NCBI RefSeq assembly: GCF_014838715.1
Contig: NZ_CP061947.1
Location: 372,001-436,000 of the forward strand
Source: Algoriphagus sp. Y33
GTDB lineage: Bacteria; Bacteroidota; Bacteroidia; Cytophagales; Cyclobacteriaceae
Direction: 5' to 3'
DNA: 64,000 nt
The notes beneath the pieces were generated by a model. That model made no database searches, was not told the origin of the DNA, and worked only from the letters and a program-made list of their open reading frames with translations. Within the stretch, counting starts at the first letter, position 1. Each line of letters starts with the position of its first letter. Both the position numbers and the translations under genes were made by a program. Positions 33,140-41,831 of the stretch are shown here, in pieces.

Positions 33140-36100
33140 ATGGAAATATCTTTACAGAAACTAGTTATGTATACTACCAAAACGGTTGTATACCTAATGT
33201 TTGTGCAAGTTCTCTTTTTTAATTTAGCTACTGCCGAGGCAACTTTTGGACAAGCAATACATGAGACAACATTAAGTATACATGTTCAAAGTGAAACGTT
33301 GCAGAATATATTCGAGCTGATCGAACAGAAAACGGAATTTAAGTTTTCCTATAGTGACGAGATTGTCCAAATTGACCAAAGGTTTAATTTGAGCTTTTCA
33401 AAAACAACCTTAGATGTTGTATTAAATGATATAGGGAAAAAGTCAGGGCTTTCTTTCAGGCAGTTTGATGAATTGATTGCCGTGAAAAAACGTGAGCCTT
33501 TAGAACTAAAGCCACCGGCAGTTCGCTTTCAAAAGATTTCCGGGACTGTGTATGAAAAAGATGGAGAAAGCCTACCCGGTGTGAATATTCTGGTCAAAGG
33601 CTCCCTGGTGGGTACTGTGACTGATATTAATGGGGCCTTTACGTTGGATGTTCCGGAAGGATCAAATATTCTTGTAGTTTCCTATGTAGGGTATATTTCC
33701 AAGGAAATAGATATTTCCGCCGGAGGTGATAATTTGACAATTTATTTGGATCCATCTTTTGAAGGTCTTCAAGAAGTGGTAGTAACCGCCTTGGGCACCA
33801 AGCAAGTCAAAGACCAATCAGGCGCAACCAGTTCAAGCATTGGCTCAGAAGCGATTCAAAGATCCGGTGAGACAGGATTGATTAACGGGTTGGCGGGAAA
33901 GGCTTCCGGAGTAAGGATAGGTAAGACAAATGGTGATCCGGGAGCAGGTTCTGTTATTCAAATTCGTGGCGTCAATACCATTGAGGGGGCAAGTCAACCG
34001 CTGGTAATTTTGGACGGGGTGCCAATCAGCAATGATAACAGCGGGGCTGGGACGGTTTCCCAGCAATCTAGATTGAATGACATCAACCAGAATGACATTG
34101 AGTCGGTGCAGGTTTTGAAAGGAGCTTCTGCTGCAGCTCTTTGGGGATCCAGAGCGGCAAATGGCGTAATCATAATTACAACCAAAAGCGGTAATGTCAA
34201 TCAGAAGCCATCTGTGACTTATTCTTTTACCCGGTCAATCGATAAAATTAATATATGGCATCCACTTCAGGACAGTTATGGACAGGGAAGAAACGGAGTG
34301 AGGAATATTTCGTCTGCGGAATCTTGGGGTGATAAAATTTCCGAAAGAGCCGGAGGCTCAGATATAGTAGATCAAAATGGGGCTTATTTTATTTCGGATG
34401 TTTCGGGAAATACGATTTATCCGGTATTGACCAAAAATTCAACGGAAACATTTTTGGATGAAAATTATGATCAGGTCTTTCAGGATGGAGGTTTTAATCA
34501 ACATGATGTTTCTGTAAACGGAGGAGGAGAAAAAGCTTCTTATTTCTTTAGTTATGGGAATCTGGCCCAAGATGGGATCATCAAAAACTATACATATAAC
34601 AAGCAAAATATCAGGCTTAACACAAAGGTTCAGTTGATGGACTGGCTGACTTGGAACAATAAGATTTCTTATAATTTCACTAAGTCAAACCGTATTCATC
34701 AAGCCGGTGATGATACCAATGGATTGCTCTTAGGTTTATTAAGAGGCGCGCCTGATTTTAATAATGAAGATTATATAGGCACATACGTAGATGCTTCAGG
34801 GACTGCGTATCCCGGAAGACAGCGAAACTATAGAAGGCATCTGGGAGAAACCCTAAATCCTATTTACAACAATCCTGGATGGACGATCAATGAACAAACC
34901 TCTAATTCTATAGTTGAGCGCTTTATCTTCACGCCTGAAATCCTGATCGATCCTACAGATTGGTTGAGTTTCATTGTCAGGGGAGGGATTGATTATTTTA
35001 CTGATTCCCGGGAATCATTCTTTCCAATAGGTTCGGCGGGCGCCAGGAGTACCGGTTCATGGTCTCAGGAGTTAAGATCCAGTAAAGAAGTTAATTTTGA
35101 TGCGATAGCTACGGCAACCAAAGAAATCAGCAGTGACCTTTCCGGGTCTTTAACGTTGGGTGTTAACTATAACGACCGGCAGCAAAGCTATGACGGAACA
35201 TCCATTAGCCCATTTGCAGTTAATTCAAACCTGCATACAACCGACTTAAATCCTGATCAGGCTGCCTCATCCTGGTCAAGAACCCTGACGCACATTAGAT
35301 CAAATAGAGGTTATGGTGTCTTAAACCTCAGTTTATTTAATCAGCTTTATATCAACGCTTCCGGTGCCGTAGAAGCTGCTTCTACCGTAGGAGGGACATT
35401 CTTCTATCCATCCGTTGATGTGGCTTGGCAGTTTACGGACAAGTTTGCCATTCCCGGAGTAAGCTTCGGAAAGCTGCGGGCATCACTAGGCAAAGTGGGG
35501 ATACAGCCAAATCCATATAAGTTCAACACGCTTGCAACGACAGGCTATCCAAGTTTTGGAGGAAGTTTTATGATTGATTCGGAAAAAGGAAATTCGGATC
35601 TGAAGCCTGAAGTAAAGACAGAATGGGAGATAGGGGCAGACTTGAGATTTTTCAAAGATTACGTTAACCTAGGTGTAACCTACTATCAAAACGAGATCAA
35701 CGATATACTTTTCGCTGTAAAAACTAACCCAAGTACGGGCTTTGCTACCGAATATTCCAATGCGGGCATAATAGAAAACAAAGGATTGGAGCTGGATTTG
35801 AACGTCACTGCCGTCAGGAAGAAAGATCTGTCCCTTTCATTCAATGCCAATTTCAACAACAACAGAAATTTGGTGGTTGATTTAAAAGGAGCAGAAACTG
35901 TAGATATAGGAGGTACTTCCAAGGCAGTGGAAGGTGAGCCAATGAGTGCGTTTTGGCTGCCGGGTACTGTGCGTAATGAGGATGGGACGCTTGCTCTGGA
36001 TGCAAATGGATTTCCACAACTGGATACGGAAAGAAGGGTAATCGGTAATCCAAACCCGGATTGGAGAGGAGGATTGGGAGCGCAATTGAATTACAAAAAT

Positions 36101-36625
36101 TTTGATTTTAGCTTTTTGTTCGAGCATTCCCAAGGCGGTGATTTTATCAACAGAACCCGTGTGGTAATGTACGGGTTTGGCACGCATGGAGATACCGGGA
36201 ACGAAGTTACGCTTACGGAAGACTTGGTAAATATCAACGGACAAACTATTGCTGCGGGAACTACTGTCCGTGGAAATATTACGGACTTTGGGGCAGGGAA
36301 TGTGTTGTTGGATGAATCCTGGTACACCGGTATTGGGGGCGGCTTAGGCTTCAACAAGGTCAATGATCTATTTATAGAGGATGCTACCTGGACGAAATTG
36401 AGAAACATCACTTTGGGATATACGCTTAGCCCAGGCTTGTTGAAGAAAATAAAGCTTCAGTCCCTTCGGGTGTCAGCGAGCGGTAGAGACTTGTTTCTTT
36501 GGTCTGATATCATAGGTGTGGATCCTGAAACAAATAATTATGGCGTGAGCAATGCGTTCGGCATGAATTACTTTAACAACCCTGGGACTAAATCCTTCCT
36601 TTTTAGTATTCAGGCTACTTTCTAG
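33140..36625 (+). CDS. SusC/RagA-family TonB-linked outer membrane protein (module 3)
   Basis: 1161 residues. Signal peptide about 1-37, STN domain about 45-115 (TLQNIFELIEQKTEFKFSYS), carboxypeptidase-regulatory domain about 133-205 (GESLPGVNILVKGSLVGTVTD), plug start LQEVVVTALGTKQVKDQSGAT, and LKGASAAALWGSRAANGVIIITTKSG. The barrel ends LFSIQATF with a terminal Phe. It is a transducing importer together with the SusD-like protein 72 bp downstream. Enzymes further down suggest peptide or gamma-glutamyl substrates. Confidence 0.95.
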   Translation: MEISLQKLVMYTTKTVVYLMFVQVLFFNLATAEATFGQAIHETTLSIHVQSETLQNIFELIEQKTEFKFSYSDEIVQIDQRFNLSFSKTTLDVVLNDIGKKSGLSFRQFDELIAVKKREPLELKPPAVRFQKISGTVYEKDGESLPGVNILVKGSLVGTVTDINGAFTLDVPEGSNILVVSYVGYISKEIDISAGGDNLTIYLDPSFEGLQEVVVTALGTKQVKDQSGATSSSIGSEAIQRSGETGLINGLAGKASGVRIGKTNGDPGAGSVIQIRGVNTIEGASQPLVILDGVPISNDNSGAGTVSQQSRLNDINQNDIESVQVLKGASAAALWGSRAANGVIIITTKSGNVNQKPSVTYSFTRSIDKINIWHPLQDSYGQGRNGVRNISSAESWGDKISERAGGSDIVDQNGAYFISDVSGNTIYPVLTKNSTETFLDENYDQVFQDGGFNQHDVSVNGGGEKASYFFSYGNLAQDGIIKNYTYNKQNIRLNTKVQLMDWLTWNNKISYNFTKSNRIHQAGDDTNGLLLGLLRGAPDFNNEDYIGTYVDASGTAYPGRQRNYRRHLGETLNPIYNNPGWTINEQTSNSIVERFIFTPEILIDPTDWLSFIVRGGIDYFTDSRESFFPIGSAGARSTGSWSQELRSSKEVNFDAIATATKEISSDLSGSLTLGVNYNDRQQSYDGTSISPFAVNSNLHTTDLNPDQAASSWSRTLTHIRSNRGYGVLNLSLFNQLYINASGAVEAASTVGGTFFYPSVDVAWQFTDKFAIPGVSFGKLRASLGKVGIQPNPYKFNTLATTGYPSFGGSFMIDSEKGNSDLKPEVKTEWEIGADLRFFKDYVNLGVTYYQNEINDILFAVKTNPSTGFATEYSNAGIIENKGLELDLNVTAVRKKDLSLSFNANFNNNRNLVVDLKGAETVDIGGTSKAVEGEPMSAFWLPGTVRNEDGTLALDANGFPQLDTERRVIGNPNPDWRGGLGAQLNYKNFDFSFLFEHSQGGDFINRTRVVMYGFGTHGDTGNEVTLTEDLVNINGQTIAAGTTVRGNITDFGAGNVLLDESWYTGIGGGLGFNKVNDLFIEDATWTKLRNITLGYTLSPGLLKKIKLQSLRVSASGRDLFLWSDIIGVDPETNNYGVSNAFGMNYFNNPGTKSFLFSIQATF

Positions 36626-36697
36626 TATGTCCTATGGTTTTCAGGATTATATGTGCGGTTCAAACTGTACTATTTACCACTTTAAACGATCGAAAAA

Positions 36698-38101
36698 ATG
36701 AAAAAACAAGCTAAATATATACTGTCGATTTTATGCCTAACGGTTGCTGTAAGTAGCTGTGAGAGTTTGGTTGATGGGATTAATGACAATCCAAACCAAC
36801 TTACCCTCAATGAAATTGACGCCGGGTTATTTATGAATGGAGCTGAATTGGGTAACATTGATATTCAACTAGGCGCCTATAGCAGAATGGCGGCATACTA
36901 TTCGGGACAATTAATAGGATACGAACAGGTGGAGAGATTTCGCTATCAATATGAAGTTGTCAATACTGATTTTAACTGGGATGGCTATCAATCTGTAGTC
37001 AATCCTGCCAGATTAATCCGCAGCAGAACTGAAGGAAACAACCTCTATCAGGGCATATCCAAAGTTTTGGAAGCACATTTGATCGGTACGTATGCTACCC
37101 TATTTGGAGATATCCCCTATTCTGAGGCTGTTTCAGATATAATAGATCCGGTGTTTGACAAGCAGTCAGCTATCCTCGCTCAGCTTCAGCTAGTGCTGGA
37201 TAGTGCTATAGAAGACCTCAATAAGGTGGAGGCTAGCGATGTAGTTGCGGAAGATTACATCTATAATGGTGATGGTGAAAAATGGCTGGAAGCAGCCTGG
37301 ACTTTAAAAGCCAGGTTGTACATGATTTCCAAATCCTACGAAGAAGCTTTTGCAGCCGCTCAAAATGGGATCTCGTCCCATGCAAATAGCATGATGTTTA
37401 ACCCATTGGATGTCACTGGGCAAAACACCACCAAAAACAAGTATTATATCGTCTTGCAAAACGGCCCTAACCTAGGTACGGGAGACAGTTATCTGATGAA
37501 GCTATTGGATACTGAAAGCGGTATTTCCAGAAATAATGAAAAGACCAATGAAGAAGCTAGAATGATGTATTATGAAATTGATCGAACTAGTGCTACGGTG
37601 AACATGGGCATAGCCCATGAGCTGGAACCACAGCCCCTGATCACTTTCGGGGAGAATACGTTGATTCTCGCCGAAGCCGGAGCCCGCACCCAAGGAATGG
37701 AAACCGGTCTTCAATACTTGAACATGCATAGAAGCTACCTGAATTCCGGTAGTTTTCTAAATTCCAATTTCGATCAGTACACCTTGTCTTACCTGCCTTA
37801 TGTGGCTACGGATTTCCAAGCAGGAGGAATAGAAAATAGGGATGGGATCAGTCCTGAAAGAGCACTCCTAAGAGAAATCATAGAAGAGCGGTATGTGACA
37901 GGGTTTACCACCTTTATGCCTTTTGATGATGCGAGAAGATTGAAGAAAGATGACACGGATGTATTAGTTCCATTTCCACTGAATACCGCCACTGCTGCCC
38001 AAAACATCGAGCGATTCCTTACTCCTGAGACAGAGATGACTACTAATTCCAATGCTCCTGAAGATCCTGGGTTCTACCAACCTACTCAGGTTAACCAATA
38101 G
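36698..38101 (+). CDS. SusD-like nutrient-binding lipoprotein (SusD-like_2 type)
   Basis: 467 residues. Lipoprotein signal MKKQAKYILSILCLTVAVSSC, lipidated at C21. The sequence LVDGINDNPNQLTLNEIDAGLFMNGAEL, GTYATLFGDIPYSEAV and the late region PFDDARRLKKDDTDVLVPFPLN match the SusD-like_2 branch, which is common in loci with peptidases rather than glycosidases. It caps the SusC pore. Its stop (TAG) is directly followed by the ATG of the gamma-glutamyltransferase gene. Confidence 0.92.
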   Translation: MKKQAKYILSILCLTVAVSSCESLVDGINDNPNQLTLNEIDAGLFMNGAELGNIDIQLGAYSRMAAYYSGQLIGYEQVERFRYQYEVVNTDFNWDGYQSVVNPARLIRSRTEGNNLYQGISKVLEAHLIGTYATLFGDIPYSEAVSDIIDPVFDKQSAILAQLQLVLDSAIEDLNKVEASDVVAEDYIYNGDGEKWLEAAWTLKARLYMISKSYEEAFAAAQNGISSHANSMMFNPLDVTGQNTTKNKYYIVLQNGPNLGTGDSYLMKLLDTESGISRNNEKTNEEARMMYYEIDRTSATVNMGIAHELEPQPLITFGENTLILAEAGARTQGMETGLQYLNMHRSYLNSGSFLNSNFDQYTLSYLPYVATDFQAGGIENRDGISPERALLREIIEERYVTGFTTFMPFDDARRLKKDDTDVLVPFPLNTATAAQNIERFLTPETEMTTNSNAPEDPGFYQPTQVNQ

Positions 38102-39862
38102 ATGGGATTCGGTTCAATGAGAAATTGTAATAAGATTAATCAATTGGCGATGAGAGGGAAGAGTTTTCTTTCCTTTGCTGTAGCGGTAAGCATAGTGCTT
38201 GTCGGGTGTGCTGAAAAATCTGAGACCCAACGTGCAGAAAGGACACAAGGGGTCATCGCGGGAAATGGAATGGTGGTCAGTGCCAATAAGTACGCTTCGG
38301 ATGTAGGTGTTGAAATCATGAAGCGGGGAGGAAATGCGTTTGATGCAGCAGTAGCTGTACAATTTGCCTTGGCGGTGGTTTATCCCAGAGCAGGGAATAT
38401 CGGTGGCGGGGGCTTTGCCGTTTACCGTGATGCCACGGGTGTAAAGGGAGCCTTGGATTTCAGGGAAAAGGCTCCGTCTAGGGCCGAAAAAAATATGTAT
38501 TTGGACGAAGCTGGCGAGCCGGTAAAAGACCTGAGCCTGAAAGGTGTGCTTTCTGTGGGTGTACCGGGCACAGTCAATGGAATGGTCAAATTGCATGAGC
38601 GGTTTGGGGAGCTTTCTTGGAAGGAATTGGTGGCACCATCTATCCAACTTGCCAAAGAGGGGGTTGTGATTTCCGAAAATCAGGCACTTCGATTCAATCA
38701 GGCAAAATCTGACTTTGAAGCTTATAATCGCTTTTCTATTCCTATGGTCAAAGATACGCAATGGAAACGAGGAGATCTCCTAATACTGCCTGAGCTGGCC
38801 GTCACGTTGGAGAGAATAGCCGAAGAAGGAAATGAAGGATTCTATGAAGGTATAACTGCAGAACTGATAGTTGCCGAAATGGAAGCCCGGAAAGGCCTAA
38901 TTTCCTTGGCTGACCTGAAAGCTTACGAAGCTGTTTGGCGGAATCCTATTATAGGTGAGTACAGGGGTTATAATATCATCAGTATGCCTCCGCCTTCGAG
39001 TGGAGGTGTTGCAATTGTCCAACTATTCAATGGCCTAAAGGGGTATGATATTTCCTTGTTTGAGCCAAATTCAGTTGAAGCCATTCATTTATTTACCGAA
39101 TTGGAGCGCCGGGTATATGCAGACAGGGCAGAGAATTTGGGTGATCCTGATTTTTTTCCTGTGCCGTTGGAAGATTTGCTGGCTGAGCAAAGGATGAAGA
39201 AAAGGATGGAGAGTTTTGATCCTGCCAAAAAGACGCCTTCTGATGAGATCAAAGCCGGGAATGTGGAAATCATTGAAAGTGTGGAAACTACCCATTTTTC
39301 AATCGTGGATAAGGAAGGGAATGCAGTATCGATAACAACTACCCTGAATGGGTATTTCGGGGCCAAAGTAATGGTGAAGGGCGCCGGCTTTTTCTTGAAC
39401 AATGAAATGGATGATTTCAGCAAAAAGCCCGGAACACCAAATCAGTTTGGATTAGTAGGCGGGGAAGCAAATGCTATTGCGCCAAATAAGCGGATGCTGA
39501 GCTCCATGACTCCAACTATTGTAGAGAAAAATGGGAAATTATGGATGGTATTGGGTTCACCTGGAGGATCTACGATTATTACTTCCGTCTTCCAGACCAT
39601 GGTCAATGCGATGGTGTATACTATGAATATGCAGGAGGCAGTGAATGCGTACCGATTTCATCACCAATGGATGCCTGATGTGATTATTTATGAAAAAGGG
39701 GGACTGGATAGCCTCACTAAAATGCAACTGGAAGCGAAAGGGCAAACTCTGCAAGAACGGGGTTTGCTGGGTAAGGTAAATGCAATTTTAGTAACTCCTG
39801 AGGGGGAATTGGAAGGAGCACCAGATCATATGCGTGGAGATGAGTTTGCGTCAGGTTACTGA
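38102..39862 (+). CDS. Gamma-glutamyltransferase (exported lipoprotein)
   Basis: 586 residues. The hydrophobic signal ends VLVGC (lipobox) at about residue 37. Family landmarks: GGNAFDAAVAVQFALAVVYPRAGNIGGGGFAV in the large chain, and ETTHFSIVDKEGNAVSITTTLN, where T396 (first Thr of TTH) is the expected autocleavage site and nucleophile. Further on, MLSSMTPTIV and LGSPGGSTIITSVFQ give the oxyanion and glycine loops. It hydrolyses or transfers gamma-glutamyl groups of glutathione-like compounds in the periplasm or at the surface. It starts immediately after the SusD stop codon, so it is part of the module 3 operon. Confidence 0.95.
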   Translation: MGFGSMRNCNKINQLAMRGKSFLSFAVAVSIVLVGCAEKSETQRAERTQGVIAGNGMVVSANKYASDVGVEIMKRGGNAFDAAVAVQFALAVVYPRAGNIGGGGFAVYRDATGVKGALDFREKAPSRAEKNMYLDEAGEPVKDLSLKGVLSVGVPGTVNGMVKLHERFGELSWKELVAPSIQLAKEGVVISENQALRFNQAKSDFEAYNRFSIPMVKDTQWKRGDLLILPELAVTLERIAEEGNEGFYEGITAELIVAEMEARKGLISLADLKAYEAVWRNPIIGEYRGYNIISMPPPSSGGVAIVQLFNGLKGYDISLFEPNSVEAIHLFTELERRVYADRAENLGDPDFFPVPLEDLLAEQRMKKRMESFDPAKKTPSDEIKAGNVEIIESVETTHFSIVDKEGNAVSITTTLNGYFGAKVMVKGAGFFLNNEMDDFSKKPGTPNQFGLVGGEANAIAPNKRMLSSMTPTIVEKNGKLWMVLGSPGGSTIITSVFQTMVNAMVYTMNMQEAVNAYRFHHQWMPDVIIYEKGGLDSLTKMQLEAKGQTLQERGLLGKVNAILVTPEGELEGAPDHMRGDEFASGY

Positions 39863-39889
39863 TATTTCACCGATTACAAGTAACAACTT

Positions 39890-39976
39890 ATGAAATGCCC
39901 ATGAGAGAATTTCACCCGCAGGGGAATGATTAGTTAGTGCATTCCATATGGCCTTTAAAAAACAAATTATAATTAT
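39890..39976 (+). repeat. Start-codon leader repeat, degenerate copy
   Basis: Begins ATGAAATGCCCATGA, keeps GGGGAATGATTA, ATTCCATATGGCC and AACAAATTATAATTAT in the family order, and runs directly into the next copy. Its mini-ORF stops after four codons. This makes about three tandem units in front of the aminotransferase gene. Confidence 0.6.
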
Positions 39977-40063
39977 ATGAAATCGAGCATGACTCAAGAA
40001 TCACACACTGGGATGGTTATCTGGCATGCGAGATTCCATGTGACCATTAAAAATCAATTATAA
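39977..40063 (+). CDS. Putative 28-residue leader peptide, copy 1
   Basis: ATG to TAA, 28 codons: starts MKSSMTQ, contains HARFHV, ends IKNQL. The stop is 4 nt (ACAC) before the ATG of the next repeat copy. The peptide is identical to that of copy 2. Whether it is translated cannot be told from sequence; maintained frame and spacing are the only support. Confidence 0.35.
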   Translation: MKSSMTQESHTGMVIWHARFHVTIKNQL

Positions 40064-40067
40064 ACAC
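39977..40067 (+). repeat. Start-codon leader repeat, copy 1 before the aminotransferase
   Basis: 91-bp unit with ATGAAATCGAGCATG, then TGACT-CAAG-AATCA (one mismatch in the stem), CACACTGGGATGG, GCATGCGAGATTCCATG and CAATTATAAACAC. Differs from copy 2 by a single base (AGAATC versus AGAGTC), which is the base that repairs the hairpin in copy 2. Confidence 0.85.
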
Positions 40068-40154
40068 ATGAAATCGAGCATGACTCAAGAGTCACACACT
40101 GGGATGGTTATCTGGCATGCGAGATTCCATGTGACCATTAAAAATCAATTATAA
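40068..40154 (+). CDS. Putative 28-residue leader peptide, copy 2
   Basis: Same 28-residue sequence as copy 1. TAA at 40152-40154 is followed by ACAC and the ATG of the class V aminotransferase at 40159, a spacing that would allow translational reinitiation. No signal or membrane segment. Confidence 0.35.
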   Translation: MKSSMTQESHTGMVIWHARFHVTIKNQL

Positions 40155-40158
40155 ACAC
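40068..40158 (+). repeat. Start-codon leader repeat, copy 2 before the aminotransferase
   Basis: 91-bp unit ending exactly one base before the ATG of the aminotransferase gene. The hairpin TGACT-CAAG-AGTCA is at 40081-40094. A second hairpin can be drawn: ATGGTTA-TC-TGG pairing with CCA-TG-TGACCAT around CATGCGAGATT (about 40105-40138). The downstream gene itself begins ATGAAATC, like the unit. Confidence 0.85.
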
Positions 40159-41637
40159 ATGAAATCATCTTTGCAAGACTATTTCCAGTCCTACCGGGAG
40201 AACATTGTGGGGCATGATGCGTCATTTATCGGTCCGCATGGAGAAAAAAAGCTTGTTTATGCTGACTGGATTGCAAGTGGTCGTCTTTACCATCCCATAG
40301 AAACGTTCATGCTGAATGAATTGGGACCATACGTTGCAAATACGCATTCGGAATCTAGTTATACAGGAAAAAAGATGACTATGGCTTATACCGAGGCCAA
40401 GAAAACCATCAAAGATCATGTAAATGCTTCTGATCAGGATGTCATCATCGCCAGCGGAGCTGGGACTACGGCAGTACTTTGTAAGTTTCAGCGGATTCTA
40501 GGCATTATATACCCAGAGCCTTTAACAGGAATGAAACACCAAATTCCTAATTGCGACCGGCCAGTTGTGTTTATTACCCATATGGAGCATCACTCCAATC
40601 AAACAACCTGGTTGGAGTCCATTGCAGATGTGGTTGTGTTGGCACCCAATGCCGATCTGACCGTCAATCCATTGACATTGGAAAGGGAACTTGCCAAGTA
40701 TAGTGATAGGAAAGTTAAAATCGGATCATTCACTGCATGCTCCAATGTGACCGGTATTGTGACTCCTTTTCATGAATTGGCAGCTATTATGCACGGGCAC
40801 GGTGGTTATTGCTTCGTAGATTTTGCCGCCTCAGCTCCTTATGTCTCCATTGATATGCATCCTGTTGACCCAAACCAAAGACTGGATGCGGTGTTCTTTT
40901 CACCGCATAAGTTTTTGGGAGGTGTGGGCAGTTCCGGCGTGCTCGTTTTCAATAAGGAACTGTATAAAAACCACATTCCTGACCATCCGGGAGGCGGAAC
41001 GGTGACTTGGACAAATCCATGGGGAGAGCATGCCTATTACTCAGATATAGAAATCCGGGAAGATGGGGGGACGCCACCGTTTCTTCAAACCATAAGAGCC
41101 GCTTTGAGTATTCGCCTAAAGGAAAAAATGGGTGTAAAGAACATTGCGGCACGCGAAAAGGAATTGGTGGAACTCTGTTTTCAGCGCTTCGATGCCATGC
41201 CCGAGTTGCATGTCCTGAGTGATCATGTCAGAGAAAGGCTGGGTGTGTTTTCATTTTACAGTCCCAAAATCCACTTTAATCTTTTGGTAGCTCTGCTCAA
41301 TGACCGCTACGGAATACAAGTGAGAGGTGGATGTTCCTGTGCAGGGACTTATGGGCATCTCAGTTTGCAAGTTTCAAAAGAACAGTCAAAATCTATCACA
41401 GATAAAATTGACCATGGTGATCTTACCGAAAAACCAGGATGGGTCAGACTTTCCCTTCATCCTACTATGACAAACGGGGAGTTGAATTTCATCATGGATG
41501 CTATTCAGGAAATTACCGAAAATATTGATATATGGAAGCAAGAATATACTTATGATCCGATACACAACGAATTTACCCACAATTCCACTACAGTTAAGGA
41601 CAAAGGCGATTATCAAACTATTCTAGCCCACCTATAA
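40159..41637 (+). CDS. Class V aminotransferase / cysteine desulfurase-like PLP enzyme
   Basis: 492 residues, longer than typical NifS/SufS (about 400). The PLP lysine is K251 in FFSPHKFLGGVGSSG. Earlier come ANTHSESSYTG, ASGAGTTAVLCKFQRILG (cofactor phosphate loop) and THMEHHSNQTTW. A cysteine-containing active loop, RGGCSCAGTYGH, is present about 150 residues after K251, as in cysteine desulfurase/selenocysteine lyase relatives. No export signal, so it is cytosolic. Placed after gamma-glutamyltransferase, it may process a sulfur amino acid released from gamma-glutamyl peptides (inference). Two to three leader repeats precede it. Confidence 0.85.
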   Translation: MKSSLQDYFQSYRENIVGHDASFIGPHGEKKLVYADWIASGRLYHPIETFMLNELGPYVANTHSESSYTGKKMTMAYTEAKKTIKDHVNASDQDVIIASGAGTTAVLCKFQRILGIIYPEPLTGMKHQIPNCDRPVVFITHMEHHSNQTTWLESIADVVVLAPNADLTVNPLTLERELAKYSDRKVKIGSFTACSNVTGIVTPFHELAAIMHGHGGYCFVDFAASAPYVSIDMHPVDPNQRLDAVFFSPHKFLGGVGSSGVLVFNKELYKNHIPDHPGGGTVTWTNPWGEHAYYSDIEIREDGGTPPFLQTIRAALSIRLKEKMGVKNIAAREKELVELCFQRFDAMPELHVLSDHVRERLGVFSFYSPKIHFNLLVALLNDRYGIQVRGGCSCAGTYGHLSLQVSKEQSKSITDKIDHGDLTEKPGWVRLSLHPTMTNGELNFIMDAIQEITENIDIWKQEYTYDPIHNEFTHNSTTVKDKGDYQTILAHL

Positions 41638-41645
41638 TACAGACT

Positions 41646-41740
41646 TTGAAACCGGGCATATCGAAAACGACACGCAGCCAGATGATTATTCTCTGTGCGG
41701 GACAGGCTATCTGACCATTTAAAAAACAATTATCAAACAG
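41646..41740 (+). repeat. Start-codon leader repeat, degenerate copy a
   Basis: Starts TTGAAACCGGGCATA, includes TATCG-AAAA-CGACA (stem with one mismatch), CAGATGATTATT, TGTGCGGGACAGG and AACAATTATCAAACAG. It is 95 bp long and abuts copy b. The mini-ORF would need a TTG start and stops after 22 codons. Confidence 0.65.
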
Positions 41741-41827
41741 ATGAAATCGAGCATGTCGAAGACGACACACAGTGGGATGATTATAAACCGTGCGAGATTC
41801 CATGTGGCCAATAGAAAACAATTATAA
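41741..41827 (+). CDS. Putative 28-residue leader peptide, copy b
   Basis: 28 codons with no indel relative to the copies at 39977 and 40068: MKSSM, H10, G12-M13, ARFHV and the final QL are kept, about 11 positions differ. The stop is again 4 nt (ACAC) before the next ATG. The differences include many non-synonymous changes in the hairpin region, which argues the RNA or DNA form, not only the peptide, is under selection. Confidence 0.35.
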   Translation: MKSSMSKTTHSGMIINRARFHVANRKQL

Positions 41828-41831
41828 ACAC
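41741..41831 (+). repeat. Start-codon leader repeat, copy b before the amidohydrolase
   Basis: 91 bp, the same length as the copies at 39977 and 40068. The hairpin TGTCG-AAGA-CGACA (41754-41767) has the same 5-bp stem and 4-nt loop geometry as TGACT-CAAG-AGTCA, with different paired bases. Shared blocks: ATGAAATCGAGCATG, GCGAGATTCCATGTG, CAATTATAAACAC. It ends one base before the amidohydrolase ATG. Confidence 0.85.

Noticed and set aside
38114..38761. 215-codon open frame on minus inside the gamma-glutamyltransferase gene
   Set aside because: It lies wholly within a well-supported gene on the other strand; its sequence has no family resemblance.
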